Below, piece after piece: positions 13,297-21,776 of a stretch of 23,125 nt of DNA (position 1 is its first letter; every line of letters starts with the position of its first letter). The notes beneath the pieces were generated by a model that was not told the origin of the DNA, searched no databases, and saw only the letters and a list, made by a program, of their open reading frames with translations. Source of the stretch: an uncultured Collinsella sp. (GTDB lineage Bacteria; Actinomycetota; Coriobacteriia; Coriobacteriales; Coriobacteriaceae); NCBI GenBank assembly GCA_900546105.1, contig URBP01000026.1, forward strand, positions 1 to 23,125. Reading direction: 5' to 3'. Position numbers and translations under genes: made by a program.

Positions 13297-15450
13297 ATGA
13301 CCGAAGATATCCCCCTTGAAATCACTTCGAGCGACATGGCCAATCTGCCCATATCCATCGCCGTCCTTATCGTGGCCGCCGTCGTCGTGCGCGTGTATTT
13401 TTCAATCAAACGCAACGAAAAGCCACCCATTGCCCGCGTCTTTTGGTGCGCGACGCTCCTCATCCCGCTCGGCGTGGTAGCTGCATGGGTTACGAATCAA
13501 TTGCTCGTAAATGAGGGCAGCTCCCTATGGATTCTTTCTTATTCGGCGCTCGGTGCTGCCGCCGTCATGCTTCTTGTCGAGCCCTTGGTTTCGGGACTTA
13601 TCGACCAAACCGACCTTGCGACGGGAACGGTTGCCTGTATTTGCCGTGACATCCTTGTCATCGCCGCTGTTTCAGCGCTCTCGTTCGTTTCACTCGAAAT
13701 TGCCTGCAACGAAACGTTCTATCGCATTCCCGCCAACTCATTCGGGTTTTCCGTCGGGCTGCTCGCGACGGTTCTGCTCTCCCTTTATTTGCTGGGTCAG
13801 CGTCATGGAGGCGTCATGGCCCTCGTGCCCGTCGTCTGTTGCATCCTTGGCATTGCCGAGCACTTCGTCATAACGTTTAAAGGCGAAGCCATCCTGCCAA
13901 GCGATATCTTGGCCCTTGGCACCGCAATGGAAGTGAGCGAGGGATACGAGTTTACCTTTACCGCCGGAATCGTAACCTCTCTCGCCCTGCTGGAGATTTC
14001 CCTGGGGCTTCTTTCGCTCATCCGACCGCGAAAGCTCCGTACGCCCACCCATGTCTTCCCCGCAATCGCCGCTAACCTCTGCGCTTTTCTGCTCGTGACC
14101 GTTGTGGGGCTCTCGGGCTTTTCCAGCATCGACTTGGAGCAGGCGCTGGATTTTGGATTTGACCGTTGGCAACCCATCACCACGTATGTGTCTCAGGGTT
14201 TTATCACTTCGTTCACCGAAATGGTCAACGAGTTGCCCATTGAGAAGCCCGAAGACTATACGCCCGATGAGGCGCAGAGCATCGAGCAGGAGCTCGCCGC
14301 CGTCTACGACAGCACATATGGCTCGAGCGAGCAGCGCGCGGCGGCCGTTGCCCAGTTCAATGAAATCAAGCCGACGATTGTTGCCGTCATGAACGAGAGT
14401 TTTAGCGACCTTTCGTGCTTTGAGCAGCTCCAGGCGGCCGGGTACACCGGCCCCGCATTCTACAACTCGCTTCCCGACACACTTGTTCGCGGCACCATGC
14501 TCGCTTCGGTCACCGGTGGCGGAACGGCAAACTCCGAATTCGAATTTTTGACCGGAGCGACAACGGCCTTTGTCGGATTAGGCAAGATCCCCTATCAGCT
14601 GTATCAGATGAATGGCGTCAACAGCCTGGCAAAGGATCTTAAAGAGCTTGGGTATACCACTACCGCTATGCACCCGCAAAACCCCGTCAACTACCATCGA
14701 GATAAAATCTATCAGCAGCTTGGCTTTGGAGACTTTCTTTCAATCGGCGATTTCGAAGGTGCGCCCTATTACCATGCCGGCGTATGCGACTACGCCACCT
14801 ACGACAAGATACTCGACCTGCTTAGAACCGACGAAGCGCCGCAGTTCATCTTTGACGTCACGATGCAAAATCACGGCGGCTACGACTATGGCACCGTTCC
14901 CGCCGAAGAGCTGACAAACTATTGGGTCGAGGGAGCCAGCGAGGGCGCCAACAGCGCGCTCAACACCTATCTCACCTGCATCAACGCATCCGACCGGGAC
15001 CTCGAGTACTTTATCAACGAGCTCCGCAATATCGGCAGACCGGTTGTTCTTGTCTTTTTTGGCGACCATCAGCCGAGCGCCGCAACGACTCTCAACGACG
15101 AGCTGTACCCTCAGGAAGATACGGCAAGCCACGCTTACCGTATCTATCAGTCGACATATCTCGTCTGGGCTAACTATGAGATCGCCGGCAATACCGAGCT
15201 CAACGTCTACGACACCGTCGGGGCAAACGAGATTGCAGCCATTACCCTTAATAAGATCGGCGCCCCGCTCACCAATTACCAAAAGGCCCTGCTTGCGACA
15301 AGGTCAGATGTGCCCACCATCAATGTCGCCGGCTATCTCGGTGCCGACGGGCTGCGCTACGACTTGGAATCGGAAGACAGCCCCTACGCCTCGACGATCG
15401 ACAAGCTGCAGCGCATGCAATACCTCGAGTTCGCCAGCAAAGTTCAGTAA
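13297..15450 (+). CDS. LTA synthase-like membrane sulfatase (alkaline phosphatase superfamily)
   Basis: Proteins of this family transfer glycerol-phosphate or related groups to cell-surface polymers outside the membrane. The 717-residue protein has about eight hydrophobic segments (roughly 19-35, 51-67, 77-94, 119-135, 151-167, 173-192, 221-241, 254-274), then an extracytoplasmic sulfatase domain from about 357. Candidate metal and catalytic residues are E367 in MNES, T410 in GGGTANSEFEFLTG, H526 in QNHGGYD, and D590-H591 in FFGDHQPS. The N-terminal membrane part is longer than the five helices of Staphylococcus LtaS, so a different polymer is possible. I chose the ATG with AGAGGA upstream; a 25-codon extension lacks a ribosome site. 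Confidence 0.85.
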   Translation: MTEDIPLEITSSDMANLPISIAVLIVAAVVVRVYFSIKRNEKPPIARVFWCATLLIPLGVVAAWVTNQLLVNEGSSLWILSYSALGAAAVMLLVEPLVSGLIDQTDLATGTVACICRDILVIAAVSALSFVSLEIACNETFYRIPANSFGFSVGLLATVLLSLYLLGQRHGGVMALVPVVCCILGIAEHFVITFKGEAILPSDILALGTAMEVSEGYEFTFTAGIVTSLALLEISLGLLSLIRPRKLRTPTHVFPAIAANLCAFLLVTVVGLSGFSSIDLEQALDFGFDRWQPITTYVSQGFITSFTEMVNELPIEKPEDYTPDEAQSIEQELAAVYDSTYGSSEQRAAAVAQFNEIKPTIVAVMNESFSDLSCFEQLQAAGYTGPAFYNSLPDTLVRGTMLASVTGGGTANSEFEFLTGATTAFVGLGKIPYQLYQMNGVNSLAKDLKELGYTTTAMHPQNPVNYHRDKIYQQLGFGDFLSIGDFEGAPYYHAGVCDYATYDKILDLLRTDEAPQFIFDVTMQNHGGYDYGTVPAEELTNYWVEGASEGANSALNTYLTCINASDRDLEYFINELRNIGRPVVLVFFGDHQPSAATTLNDELYPQEDTASHAYRIYQSTYLVWANYEIAGNTELNVYDTVGANEIAAITLNKIGAPLTNYQKALLATRSDVPTINVAGYLGADGLRYDLESEDSPYASTIDKLQRMQYLEFASKVQ

Positions 15451-15510
15451 GCCCGCCCATTCGCTTGGGCCCATCGTATTGCAAGCACGCTCGGCCCAAA
15501 CGCATCGCAA

Positions 15511-15540
15511 ATGACTCCCGCTCGCAAACGAGGGTACAAT
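15511..15540 (+). promoter_or_regulatory. Candidate promoter of the mrp operon
   Basis: TACAAT at 15535-15540 is one base from the -10 consensus, and ATGACT at 15511-15516 matches the TGAC core of the -35 with an 18-nt spacer. Transcription would start near 15547. A GC-rich stretch (GGGGCCCCGGCCCC) then lies between the start and the mrp ribosome site. Confidence 0.5.
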
Positions 15541-15595
15541 GACGCTCGTGTCACATCGCGGGGCCCCGGCCCCAGCATATACAAAGGAGTCATAC

Positions 15596-16426
15596 ATGGG
15601 TTGCGAACACGCACAGGCCGCCGGCGGACAAACGTCGCCGTCGCAATTTGAGGAGAACACGCTGTCCGAGGTCAAACGCGTCATCGCCGTGCTTTCCGGC
15701 AAGGGCGGTGTCGGCAAGTCATTTGTCACCGGTGCCATCGCCACCGAGCTTGCCCGTCACGGCCACAAGGTCGGCGTCCTCGATGCCGACATTACCGGTC
15801 CCTCTATCCCCAAGATGTTCGGTATGAGCGGACGCCACGTCCATGCCCTTGGCAACCTTATGCTGCCCGAAATCTCCGAGCACGGCGTCAAGGTCATGAG
15901 CTCCAACCTGCTGCTCCAAAACGAGACCGACCCCGTCCTTTGGCGCGGTCCGGTCATCGCAGGCGCCATTAGGCAGTTCTGGAGCGAGACCTCGTGGGGC
16001 CCCATCGACTACCTACTGGTCGACATGCCTCCGGGAACAGGCGACGTCGCGCTCACCGTCTTCCAGTCGCTGCCCGTCGACGGCATCGTCATCGTCACGA
16101 GCCCGCAGGATCTGGTCTCGATGATCGTCGCCAAGGCGGTCAACATGGCCGAGAAGATGAACGTCCCCATTCTGGGCATTGTCGAGAACATGAGCTATAT
16201 TGAGTGCCCCGACTGCGGCAAGAAGATCGAGGTCTTTGGCAAGAGCAAGCTCCCCGAGGTCGCAGAGCGCTATAACCTCGACATCTTGGGCCAGCTTCCC
16301 ATTAATCCGGCACTCGCCGAGGCCTGCGATAAGGGCGAGGTCGAGACCGCGCTGCCCGATGGCATGTTGCCCAAGGCAGTCTCTGCCGTCGAGGCTATTA
16401 CCCCGCACGAGACCGACGAGGCCTAA
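15596..16426 (+). CDS. Mrp/NBP35-family iron-sulfur cluster carrier ATPase
   Basis: Members bind a [4Fe-4S] cluster at a dimer interface and deliver it to target enzymes in the cytoplasm. The 276-residue protein has a deviant Walker A, GKGGVGKS, at 35-42, the VLDADITGPSIPKMFG block at 61-76, DMPPGTGD at 143-150, and the cluster-binding CPDC at 204-207. The N-terminus is short and lacks the DUF59/MIP18 domain found in many bacterial Mrp proteins. C3 in MGCEHAQ is the only N-terminal cysteine. I chose the ATG with AAAGGAG 6 nt upstream. The stop abuts the GTG of the flavoprotein gene, suggesting an operon and possible functional link. Confidence 0.9.
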   Translation: MGCEHAQAAGGQTSPSQFEENTLSEVKRVIAVLSGKGGVGKSFVTGAIATELARHGHKVGVLDADITGPSIPKMFGMSGRHVHALGNLMLPEISEHGVKVMSSNLLLQNETDPVLWRGPVIAGAIRQFWSETSWGPIDYLLVDMPPGTGDVALTVFQSLPVDGIVIVTSPQDLVSMIVAKAVNMAEKMNVPILGIVENMSYIECPDCGKKIEVFGKSKLPEVAERYNLDILGQLPINPALAEACDKGEVETALPDGMLPKAVSAVEAITPHETDEA

Positions 16427-17698
16427 GTGAACACGAGCGCCTTCTATGACGTCCTGGTAATCGGCGGCGGGGCTTCAGGCCTCGCCGCCGCCATTACGGC
16501 CGCACGCGCTGGCAAAAGCGTCTGCATCGTTGAGCGCGATGTCGCCTGCGGCCTCAAGCTCCTTGCGACCGGTAACGGCCGCTGCAACCTCTCCAACGAA
16601 TCGATTGATCCTCAGCGGTATAACCACCCCGCATTCGTCGAATCCGTCATGGGCCCCCAGCCCGAACAAGAGCTTATGGGGTTCTTCTCCTCGCTGGGTA
16701 TCATGACAACCTCCGAGGAAGGCCGGCTGTACCCGCGCTCCCTTCGCGCCGAATCGGTGCGCGACGCGCTTCTCAGCGTTTGCGACCGCCTAGGTATCAC
16801 CTTAATCTGCGGAGCCAACGTTGCCTCGGCGCACAAAGCTTCCGAAGGCTGGGCACTCCAAATAGACCGTCCAGCGCGGGCGCTCAAGGCAAAAAAGCAC
16901 GATGGCCGAAAATCGGAGCTCCGCTCGCTTCGGAAAGCGCTCGCCGATGTCCCTCGCAAGAACGAGGCCCTGCAGGCACATGCCGTAATTATCGCTACGG
17001 GCGGCAACCCCACCGGTATCGCCGATACGTTTCGCCTCCCCCTCACTTCGCTGCGCCCCATCCTCTGCCCCGTATCGGCAACGGTCGTTGGCGATCGGGC
17101 GGCACTTAAGACGTTGGATGGCCTGCGCGTCCGTGCCCGCTTGACGCTCGCCCACAATCATAATGAGCTCTGGCACGAAGACGGTGAAGTGCTGTTTCGA
17201 ACCTTCGGTATCTCGGGCGTCGCTGTCTTCAACCTCTCTCGTCGTATCCAGCACGGCGATACGATCCTGCTCGACGTTTTCCCCGACCTCTCCAAAGACG
17301 AGTTGCTCGATATGCTCAACCGGCGCGTTGAGCTGCTCGGCGGCTTTTCGCCCCGCGATCCCCGTTGGCTCGACGGCATGCTCGCCCCGCAACTCTCCCG
17401 CGTCGTCTGCACAGCGTTCGAGCAGTGCCATCCAGGCTCCAACGATGTCATCCACCTGGTCTCGATCCTCAAACACTTTAAGTTGCTCGTCGAGGGAACA
17501 GCCGAGGAGCGCTCAGCGCAGGTCACGCGTGGTGGCATATCTGTCGAGAGCATCTCAACACCCAGCCTACGCGCGCGCAGCGTTGTCGACGCCCCGCTTT
17601 ACGTCTGCGGTGAAGCGCTCGACATCGACGCCGATTGCGGAGGCTTTAACCTTGCGTGGGCCTGGATCTCGGGCATTCGCGCTGCAAGCAGCCTGTAG
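16427..17698 (+). CDS. BaiN/HI0933-family FAD-dependent oxidoreductase
   Basis: This cytoplasmic flavoprotein has an unknown physiological substrate; family members include the bile-acid flavin reductase BaiN and YhiN-type proteins. The 423-residue protein has the FAD-binding GGGASG at 13-18, LKLLATGNGRCNLSN at 43-57, VIIATGG near 187-193, and the C-terminal CGEALDIDADCGGFNLAWAW, which is diagnostic of the family. A basic stretch at about 150-180 looks like a loop insertion. It starts at GTG directly after the mrp TAA, with GAGG 5 nt upstream, so it is probably translationally coupled. A role in bile-acid metabolism should not be assumed from family membership. Confidence 0.85.
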   Translation: MNTSAFYDVLVIGGGASGLAAAITAARAGKSVCIVERDVACGLKLLATGNGRCNLSNESIDPQRYNHPAFVESVMGPQPEQELMGFFSSLGIMTTSEEGRLYPRSLRAESVRDALLSVCDRLGITLICGANVASAHKASEGWALQIDRPARALKAKKHDGRKSELRSLRKALADVPRKNEALQAHAVIIATGGNPTGIADTFRLPLTSLRPILCPVSATVVGDRAALKTLDGLRVRARLTLAHNHNELWHEDGEVLFRTFGISGVAVFNLSRRIQHGDTILLDVFPDLSKDELLDMLNRRVELLGGFSPRDPRWLDGMLAPQLSRVVCTAFEQCHPGSNDVIHLVSILKHFKLLVEGTAEERSAQVTRGGISVESISTPSLRARSVVDAPLYVCGEALDIDADCGGFNLAWAWISGIRAASSL

Positions 17699-17708
17699 CC
17701 GCGCAGTC

Positions 17709-17714
17709 TATAAT
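17709..17714 (+). promoter_or_regulatory. Candidate -10 box of the COG2509-type gene
   Basis: TATAAT matches the consensus exactly, 64 nt upstream of the next ATG. No good -35 is seen at 16-18 nt, so the call rests on the -10 alone. It would let this gene be transcribed independently of mrp. Confidence 0.4.
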
Positions 17715-17778
17715 CAAAAACGCATTCGGGCCATCTGGGATACCGGACGGCCTCTTTCTTGCCTCTAAGGAGACCTCG

Positions 17779-19419
17779 ATGATTGAAATCACCCAAGTCA
17801 ACGCGTCGCTCGATGAAGCCGGCGATGAAAATGCCTGTCTCATTGTTGGCAAGCGAGTCGCCAAGCGCATCCTACGTTGCAAGGACTCAGAGATCAAGTC
17901 CATCGAGCTCCACCGCAAGTCAATCGACGCTCGCAAAAAACGAGACGTCCATTTTATCCTGAGCTTTCGTGTTGAGCTGACTAGTCCCCACCTCGAGCGA
18001 GAAGCGGTCGACAGCGTTGCCGAGCGTGACCGCTCGCGCGTACGCGCGATAGAAGACGATGAGCCTTCATTCCCCTCCCCCGCCTCCGACGCACCTCAAG
18101 AACGCCCTGTCGTTGTCGGCGCCGGATGCGCCGGCCTTTTCGCTGCGCTTACGCTCGCCGAAGCAGGTCTTAAGCCCTTGCTCATCGAGCGCGGCGACCC
18201 GGCATTTCGCCGCTCGCGGGCGATCGACCTCTTTCTAAAGGAGCGCATCCTCGACCCCGAGAGCAATATCCAGTTTGGTCTGGGCGGCGCGGGGACCTTC
18301 TCGGACGGCAAGCTCAATACGGGAACAAAAAATCCCGCCCATCGCCTTATCCTCGAAACCTTCGTCGAGGCGGGGGCGCCCCGCGATATTCTGTGGGATG
18401 CCAAGCCGCACATTGGCTCCGACATCCTTCCCACGGTTGTCACCGCTATATCCCAGCGCATCGAGCAGCTCGGAGGTGTCGTCCGTTATCGAACGAAGCT
18501 CGTCGACATTCGCATCGACGTGTCTGGCGCCATCACCGGTATTGATGTCCAATCGTCCCAAGACGCCGCTTACGAGTCAATCGAGACAAAGCACCTCATC
18601 CTCGCCTGCGGGCATTCTGCTCGCGATATTTTTGAGCTCCTTAAGGACCACAACGTGGCCCTCGCACAAAAGACCTTTGCCATGGGCGTTCGCATCGAGC
18701 ATCCGCAGCGCGACATCGACCGAGCCCAATATGGAACCTCGGCGGGACATCCTGCCCTCGGAGCAGCCCCCTACAAACTTGTTGCCCATCTTTCCAACGG
18801 CCGCAGCGTGTTCTCGTTTTGTATGTGCCCCGGCGGGCAGGTTATCGCCGCCTCTTCCGAGCAGGGCCACCTGTGCGTCAACGGGGCCAGCCTCAATGCC
18901 CGCGACGGACGCAACGCAAATGCCGCCCTGCTCGTTAACGTCACACCCGAGGACCTTCCCAACGATGACCCGCTCGCCGGCATCGAGCTCCAGCGTGCCT
19001 GCGAGGCGGCCGCCTATCGCCTGGGCGGTTCCAACTGGAACGCACCGGCACAACTCGTCGGAGATTTCCTCGCAGGACGCGCCAGCAAGGCGCCCGGAAA
19101 GGTAAAGCCCACCTATCCGCTCGGTGTGACCTGGACGGCAATTGACGAAGCCCTACCGCAGCATATCGTCGAGTCGCTCCGTCTGGGACTTCCCCTACTC
19201 GGAAAAAAGCTACGAGGCTACGACCGTCCCGATGCCGTTCTTACCGGCGTGGAGACTCGTTCGAGCTCACCGGTCACTGTCACCCGAGACCGAGCGTGCC
19301 ATGCCGTGTCGACCCCGGGCCTCTACCCTTGTGGTGAGGGAGCTGGATATGCCGGCGGCATCATGAGCGCGGCCACCGACGGCATCCGTTGTGCTGAAGC
19401 CCTGATCGCAGACCTCTAA
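17779..19419 (+). CDS. FAD-dependent dehydrogenase of the COG2509 type
   Basis: This predicted cytoplasmic flavoprotein belongs to a conserved but uncharacterised family. Of its 546 residues, about 1-90 form the family's small N-terminal domain (GKRVAKRILRCKD at 24-36, LHRKSIDARKK at 44-54). A Rossmann FAD site follows with VVGAGCAGL at 112-120 and E137. Further blocks are GGAGTFSDGKLNTGTKNP at 169-186, FCMCPGGQVIAASS at 347-360 and CGEGAGYAGGIMSAATDG at 518-535. The start is the ATG preceded by AAGGAG 6 nt upstream; the frame stays open 41 codons further back into the previous gene's end. It converges on uvrB through a shared terminator. Confidence 0.85.
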   Translation: MIEITQVNASLDEAGDENACLIVGKRVAKRILRCKDSEIKSIELHRKSIDARKKRDVHFILSFRVELTSPHLEREAVDSVAERDRSRVRAIEDDEPSFPSPASDAPQERPVVVGAGCAGLFAALTLAEAGLKPLLIERGDPAFRRSRAIDLFLKERILDPESNIQFGLGGAGTFSDGKLNTGTKNPAHRLILETFVEAGAPRDILWDAKPHIGSDILPTVVTAISQRIEQLGGVVRYRTKLVDIRIDVSGAITGIDVQSSQDAAYESIETKHLILACGHSARDIFELLKDHNVALAQKTFAMGVRIEHPQRDIDRAQYGTSAGHPALGAAPYKLVAHLSNGRSVFSFCMCPGGQVIAASSEQGHLCVNGASLNARDGRNANAALLVNVTPEDLPNDDPLAGIELQRACEAAAYRLGGSNWNAPAQLVGDFLAGRASKAPGKVKPTYPLGVTWTAIDEALPQHIVESLRLGLPLLGKKLRGYDRPDAVLTGVETRSSSPVTVTRDRACHAVSTPGLYPCGEGAGYAGGIMSAATDGIRCAEALIADL

Positions 19420-19447
19420 CGCACAAATTCCAGCGCGCAAAAGACAT

Positions 19448-19479
19448 AGGCCCCGAGCTCCACAGGGAACTCGGGGCCT
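19448..19479. terminator. Bidirectional rho-independent terminator
   Basis: AGGCCCCGAG and CTCGGGGCCT form a perfect 10-bp stem, with a further TCC/GGA pairing inside the loop. On the plus strand GTTCGTTATTTCTT follows. On the minus strand TATGTCTTTT follows. It sits between convergent genes, 5 nt from the uvrB stop, and should serve both. Confidence 0.85.
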
Positions 19480-19484
19480 GTTCG

Positions 19485-21725
19485 TTATTTCTTAAACCGT
19501 GCACCCTGGCGTTTTCTGCCCGATGCGAACGTGGAACCCTTGCGGGCCTGCGAGCGTAAGCGCTCGATCGTCTCGTCCTCAGACGCACCCTCGAGCATCG
19601 CCCGAATCTGAACGACAGCATCGCGCAGGCGCGCCGCCTCCTCAAAGTCCATAGCGGCAGAAGCGTTACGCATATCCTCTTCCATGGTTTCGACGATCCG
19701 CACAAGCTCGTCATGCGGCAGTTCTTGCAACTGCTCCGCAAGTGTCTGCTCGGGCGCCACCGTTTCCGGCACACCGCCCTCGCCCGACTCATCGGGCGTA
19801 TAGAATGCGCCATGGCCAAGAGAGTCGCCCTTCGAGCGTCCCTTGGAGCCCACAGTTTTTTCGGCCTCGGCAATAAAACTTGAGATGTCGTTGATGGCCT
19901 TGCGCACTGTCTTGGGCACAATGCCATGTTCTTCGTTATATGCCATCTGAATCTCGCGACGGCGCTGCGTCTCCTCGATGGCCTCTTTCATCGAATCGGT
20001 CACAACGTCTGCATACATGATGACTTCGCCATCGGCGTTACGGGCCGCACGGCCAATCGTCTGAATCAGCGAACGGCGGTTGCGCAAGAAGCCTTCCTTA
20101 TCGGCATCGAGAATTGCCACCAGTGAGACCTCGGGAAGATCCAAGCCCTCGCGAAGCAGGTTGATGCCAACGAGAACATCGATCTTGCCCTCGCGCAGCG
20201 TTCGCAGGATCTCGACACGGTCCATTGTCGCCGTATCAGAGTGCATGTAATTGACCTTAATGCCCGCGTCGAGCAGATGGTCGGTCAGGTCCTCGGCCAT
20301 GCGCTTGGTCAACGTGGTCACCAGCACGCGCTCCTTGCGGGCAACGCGCTCGCGAATCTCGTCCTCAAGATCGTCAATCTGGCCGCGTACTGGACGCACG
20401 TCGATCTTGGGGTCGAGCAGGCCGGTCGGACGAATAATCTGCTCCACGTCGTTTTGGCTCACCCGCAGCTCGTAGTCGCCCGGCGTGGCCGAAACATAGA
20501 TAAACTGGGGTATCCTTGCCTCAAACTCATCGAAACGAAGCGGGCGGTTATCGAGCGCCGAGGGCAGGCGAAAACCGTGTTCCACCAGCGTCACCTTACG
20601 CGAGCGGTCACCTTCGTGCATGCCGCGAATCTGCGGTACCGTCACATGGCTCTCATCGATGATGCAGAGCATATCCTTGGGAAAGTAATCGATTAGGGTA
20701 AACGGCGGCTCACCCGGCTTGCGACCGTCCAGATGACGCGAGTAGTTCTCGATGCCGTTGCAAAAGCCCATCGTCTCGAGCATCTCAAGATCATAATCGG
20801 TACGCTGCTGCAGACGTTGCGCCTCGAGCAACTTGTCGGTCGCCTTGAGCTCCGCCACGCGCTTCTCGCACTCTTCGCTGATCGATTTCAGAGCCGCTTT
20901 GACCTTAGGTTTCTCGGTCACGTAGTGCGATGCCGGCCATACGGGAATGGCCTCGTACTCACGAAGCATCTCACCGGTGACCTCATCGATCTCGGCAATC
21001 AGCTCGACCTCGTCGCCAAAGAACTCAAACCGCAACGGATGCTCGGCATAAGGCGGATACACGTCAACAACATCGCCGCGCACGCGGAACGTGCCACGTG
21101 CCAGGTCATAGTCATTGCGATCATATTGAATGTCGATAAGTGCATGGATAAAGTCATCGCGCTCGAGCGGCACCTTCTTGTCGACGTTTGGAGCCAGACC
21201 CGCATAGTCCTCAGGAGAGCCAATGCCATAGATACACGAGACCGATGCGACAACGATCACATCACGTCGAGAGAGCAGTGACGCGGTCGCCTGATGACGC
21301 AGCATCTCGACCTCTTCGTTAATCGAGGAGTCTTTCTCGATATATGTATCGCTTTGCGGCACATACGCCTCGGGCTGATAGTAGTCGTAGTACGAGACGA
21401 AGTAGACCACAGCGTTATTGGGAAAGAACTCTTTGAGCTCGCTTGCGAGCTGAGCGGCAAGCGTTTTATTGGGAGCCATGACCAGCGTCGGCTTCCCCAG
21501 GGCCTCAATAGTCTTGGCCATCGTAAAAGTCTTACCCGAACCAGTCACACCCAGCAAAACCTGATAGCGGTCTCCGTCCCTCACGCCCCGCACAAGTGAC
21601 TCAATGGCCTTAGGCTGGGAACCAGCGGGCTCGTATGGAGACACGACCTTAAACGGCACATCAGCGCCCTCAACGCCAAAGCGCTTAAGTTCACCACCAA
21701 CGCGTTCTACTTCAAATTCCGCCAT
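19485..21725 (-). CDS. uvrB: UvrABC excinuclease subunit B
   Basis: UvrB is the helicase-like subunit that verifies damage and recruits UvrC. The 746-residue protein has Walker A GVTGSGKT at 59-66, the beta-hairpin YYDYYQPEAYVP at 112-123, the IDESH helicase motif, IGRAARN in motif VI, and a C-terminal UVR motif (MDFEEAARLRDAVV) that pairs with UvrC. The N-terminus carries about 20 extra residues relative to E. coli, and a basic tail of about 35 residues follows the UVR motif. The chosen ATG (MAEFEVERV) has AGGAG 7 nt upstream. The gene follows slt by 51 nt with its own -10-like box between. I see no SOS box in front of it. Confidence 0.96.
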   Translation of the reverse strand: MAEFEVERVGGELKRFGVEGADVPFKVVSPYEPAGSQPKAIESLVRGVRDGDRYQVLLGVTGSGKTFTMAKTIEALGKPTLVMAPNKTLAAQLASELKEFFPNNAVVYFVSYYDYYQPEAYVPQSDTYIEKDSSINEEVEMLRHQATASLLSRRDVIVVASVSCIYGIGSPEDYAGLAPNVDKKVPLERDDFIHALIDIQYDRNDYDLARGTFRVRGDVVDVYPPYAEHPLRFEFFGDEVELIAEIDEVTGEMLREYEAIPVWPASHYVTEKPKVKAALKSISEECEKRVAELKATDKLLEAQRLQQRTDYDLEMLETMGFCNGIENYSRHLDGRKPGEPPFTLIDYFPKDMLCIIDESHVTVPQIRGMHEGDRSRKVTLVEHGFRLPSALDNRPLRFDEFEARIPQFIYVSATPGDYELRVSQNDVEQIIRPTGLLDPKIDVRPVRGQIDDLEDEIRERVARKERVLVTTLTKRMAEDLTDHLLDAGIKVNYMHSDTATMDRVEILRTLREGKIDVLVGINLLREGLDLPEVSLVAILDADKEGFLRNRRSLIQTIGRAARNADGEVIMYADVVTDSMKEAIEETQRRREIQMAYNEEHGIVPKTVRKAINDISSFIAEAEKTVGSKGRSKGDSLGHGAFYTPDESGEGGVPETVAPEQTLAEQLQELPHDELVRIVETMEEDMRNASAAMDFEEAARLRDAVVQIRAMLEGASEDETIERLRSQARKGSTFASGRKRQGARFKK

Positions 21726-21750
21726 GGATACTCCTAACTCATACATCTGC

Positions 21751-21756
21751 AGTATA
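21751..21756 (-). promoter_or_regulatory. Candidate -10 box of uvrB
   Basis: TATACT on the minus strand lies 25 nt upstream of the uvrB ATG in the short slt-uvrB gap. The -35 region (TAGGAC, 17-nt spacer, partly inside slt) is poor. It may allow uvrB expression apart from coaE-slt. Confidence 0.4.
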
Positions 21757-21776
21757 CGCGGGCGGTGGGCTTAGTC

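Noticed and set aside
15455..15499. Hairpins just after the ltaS-like gene as its terminator
   Set aside because: The best options are a 5-bp stem (GCCCA/TGGGC) or a 7-bp stem with a 21-nt loop, and neither has a U-run.
21726..21776. LexA box in front of uvrB
   Set aside because: No CGAAC-N4-GTTCG-like sequence is present in the short gap, even allowing two half-site mismatches.
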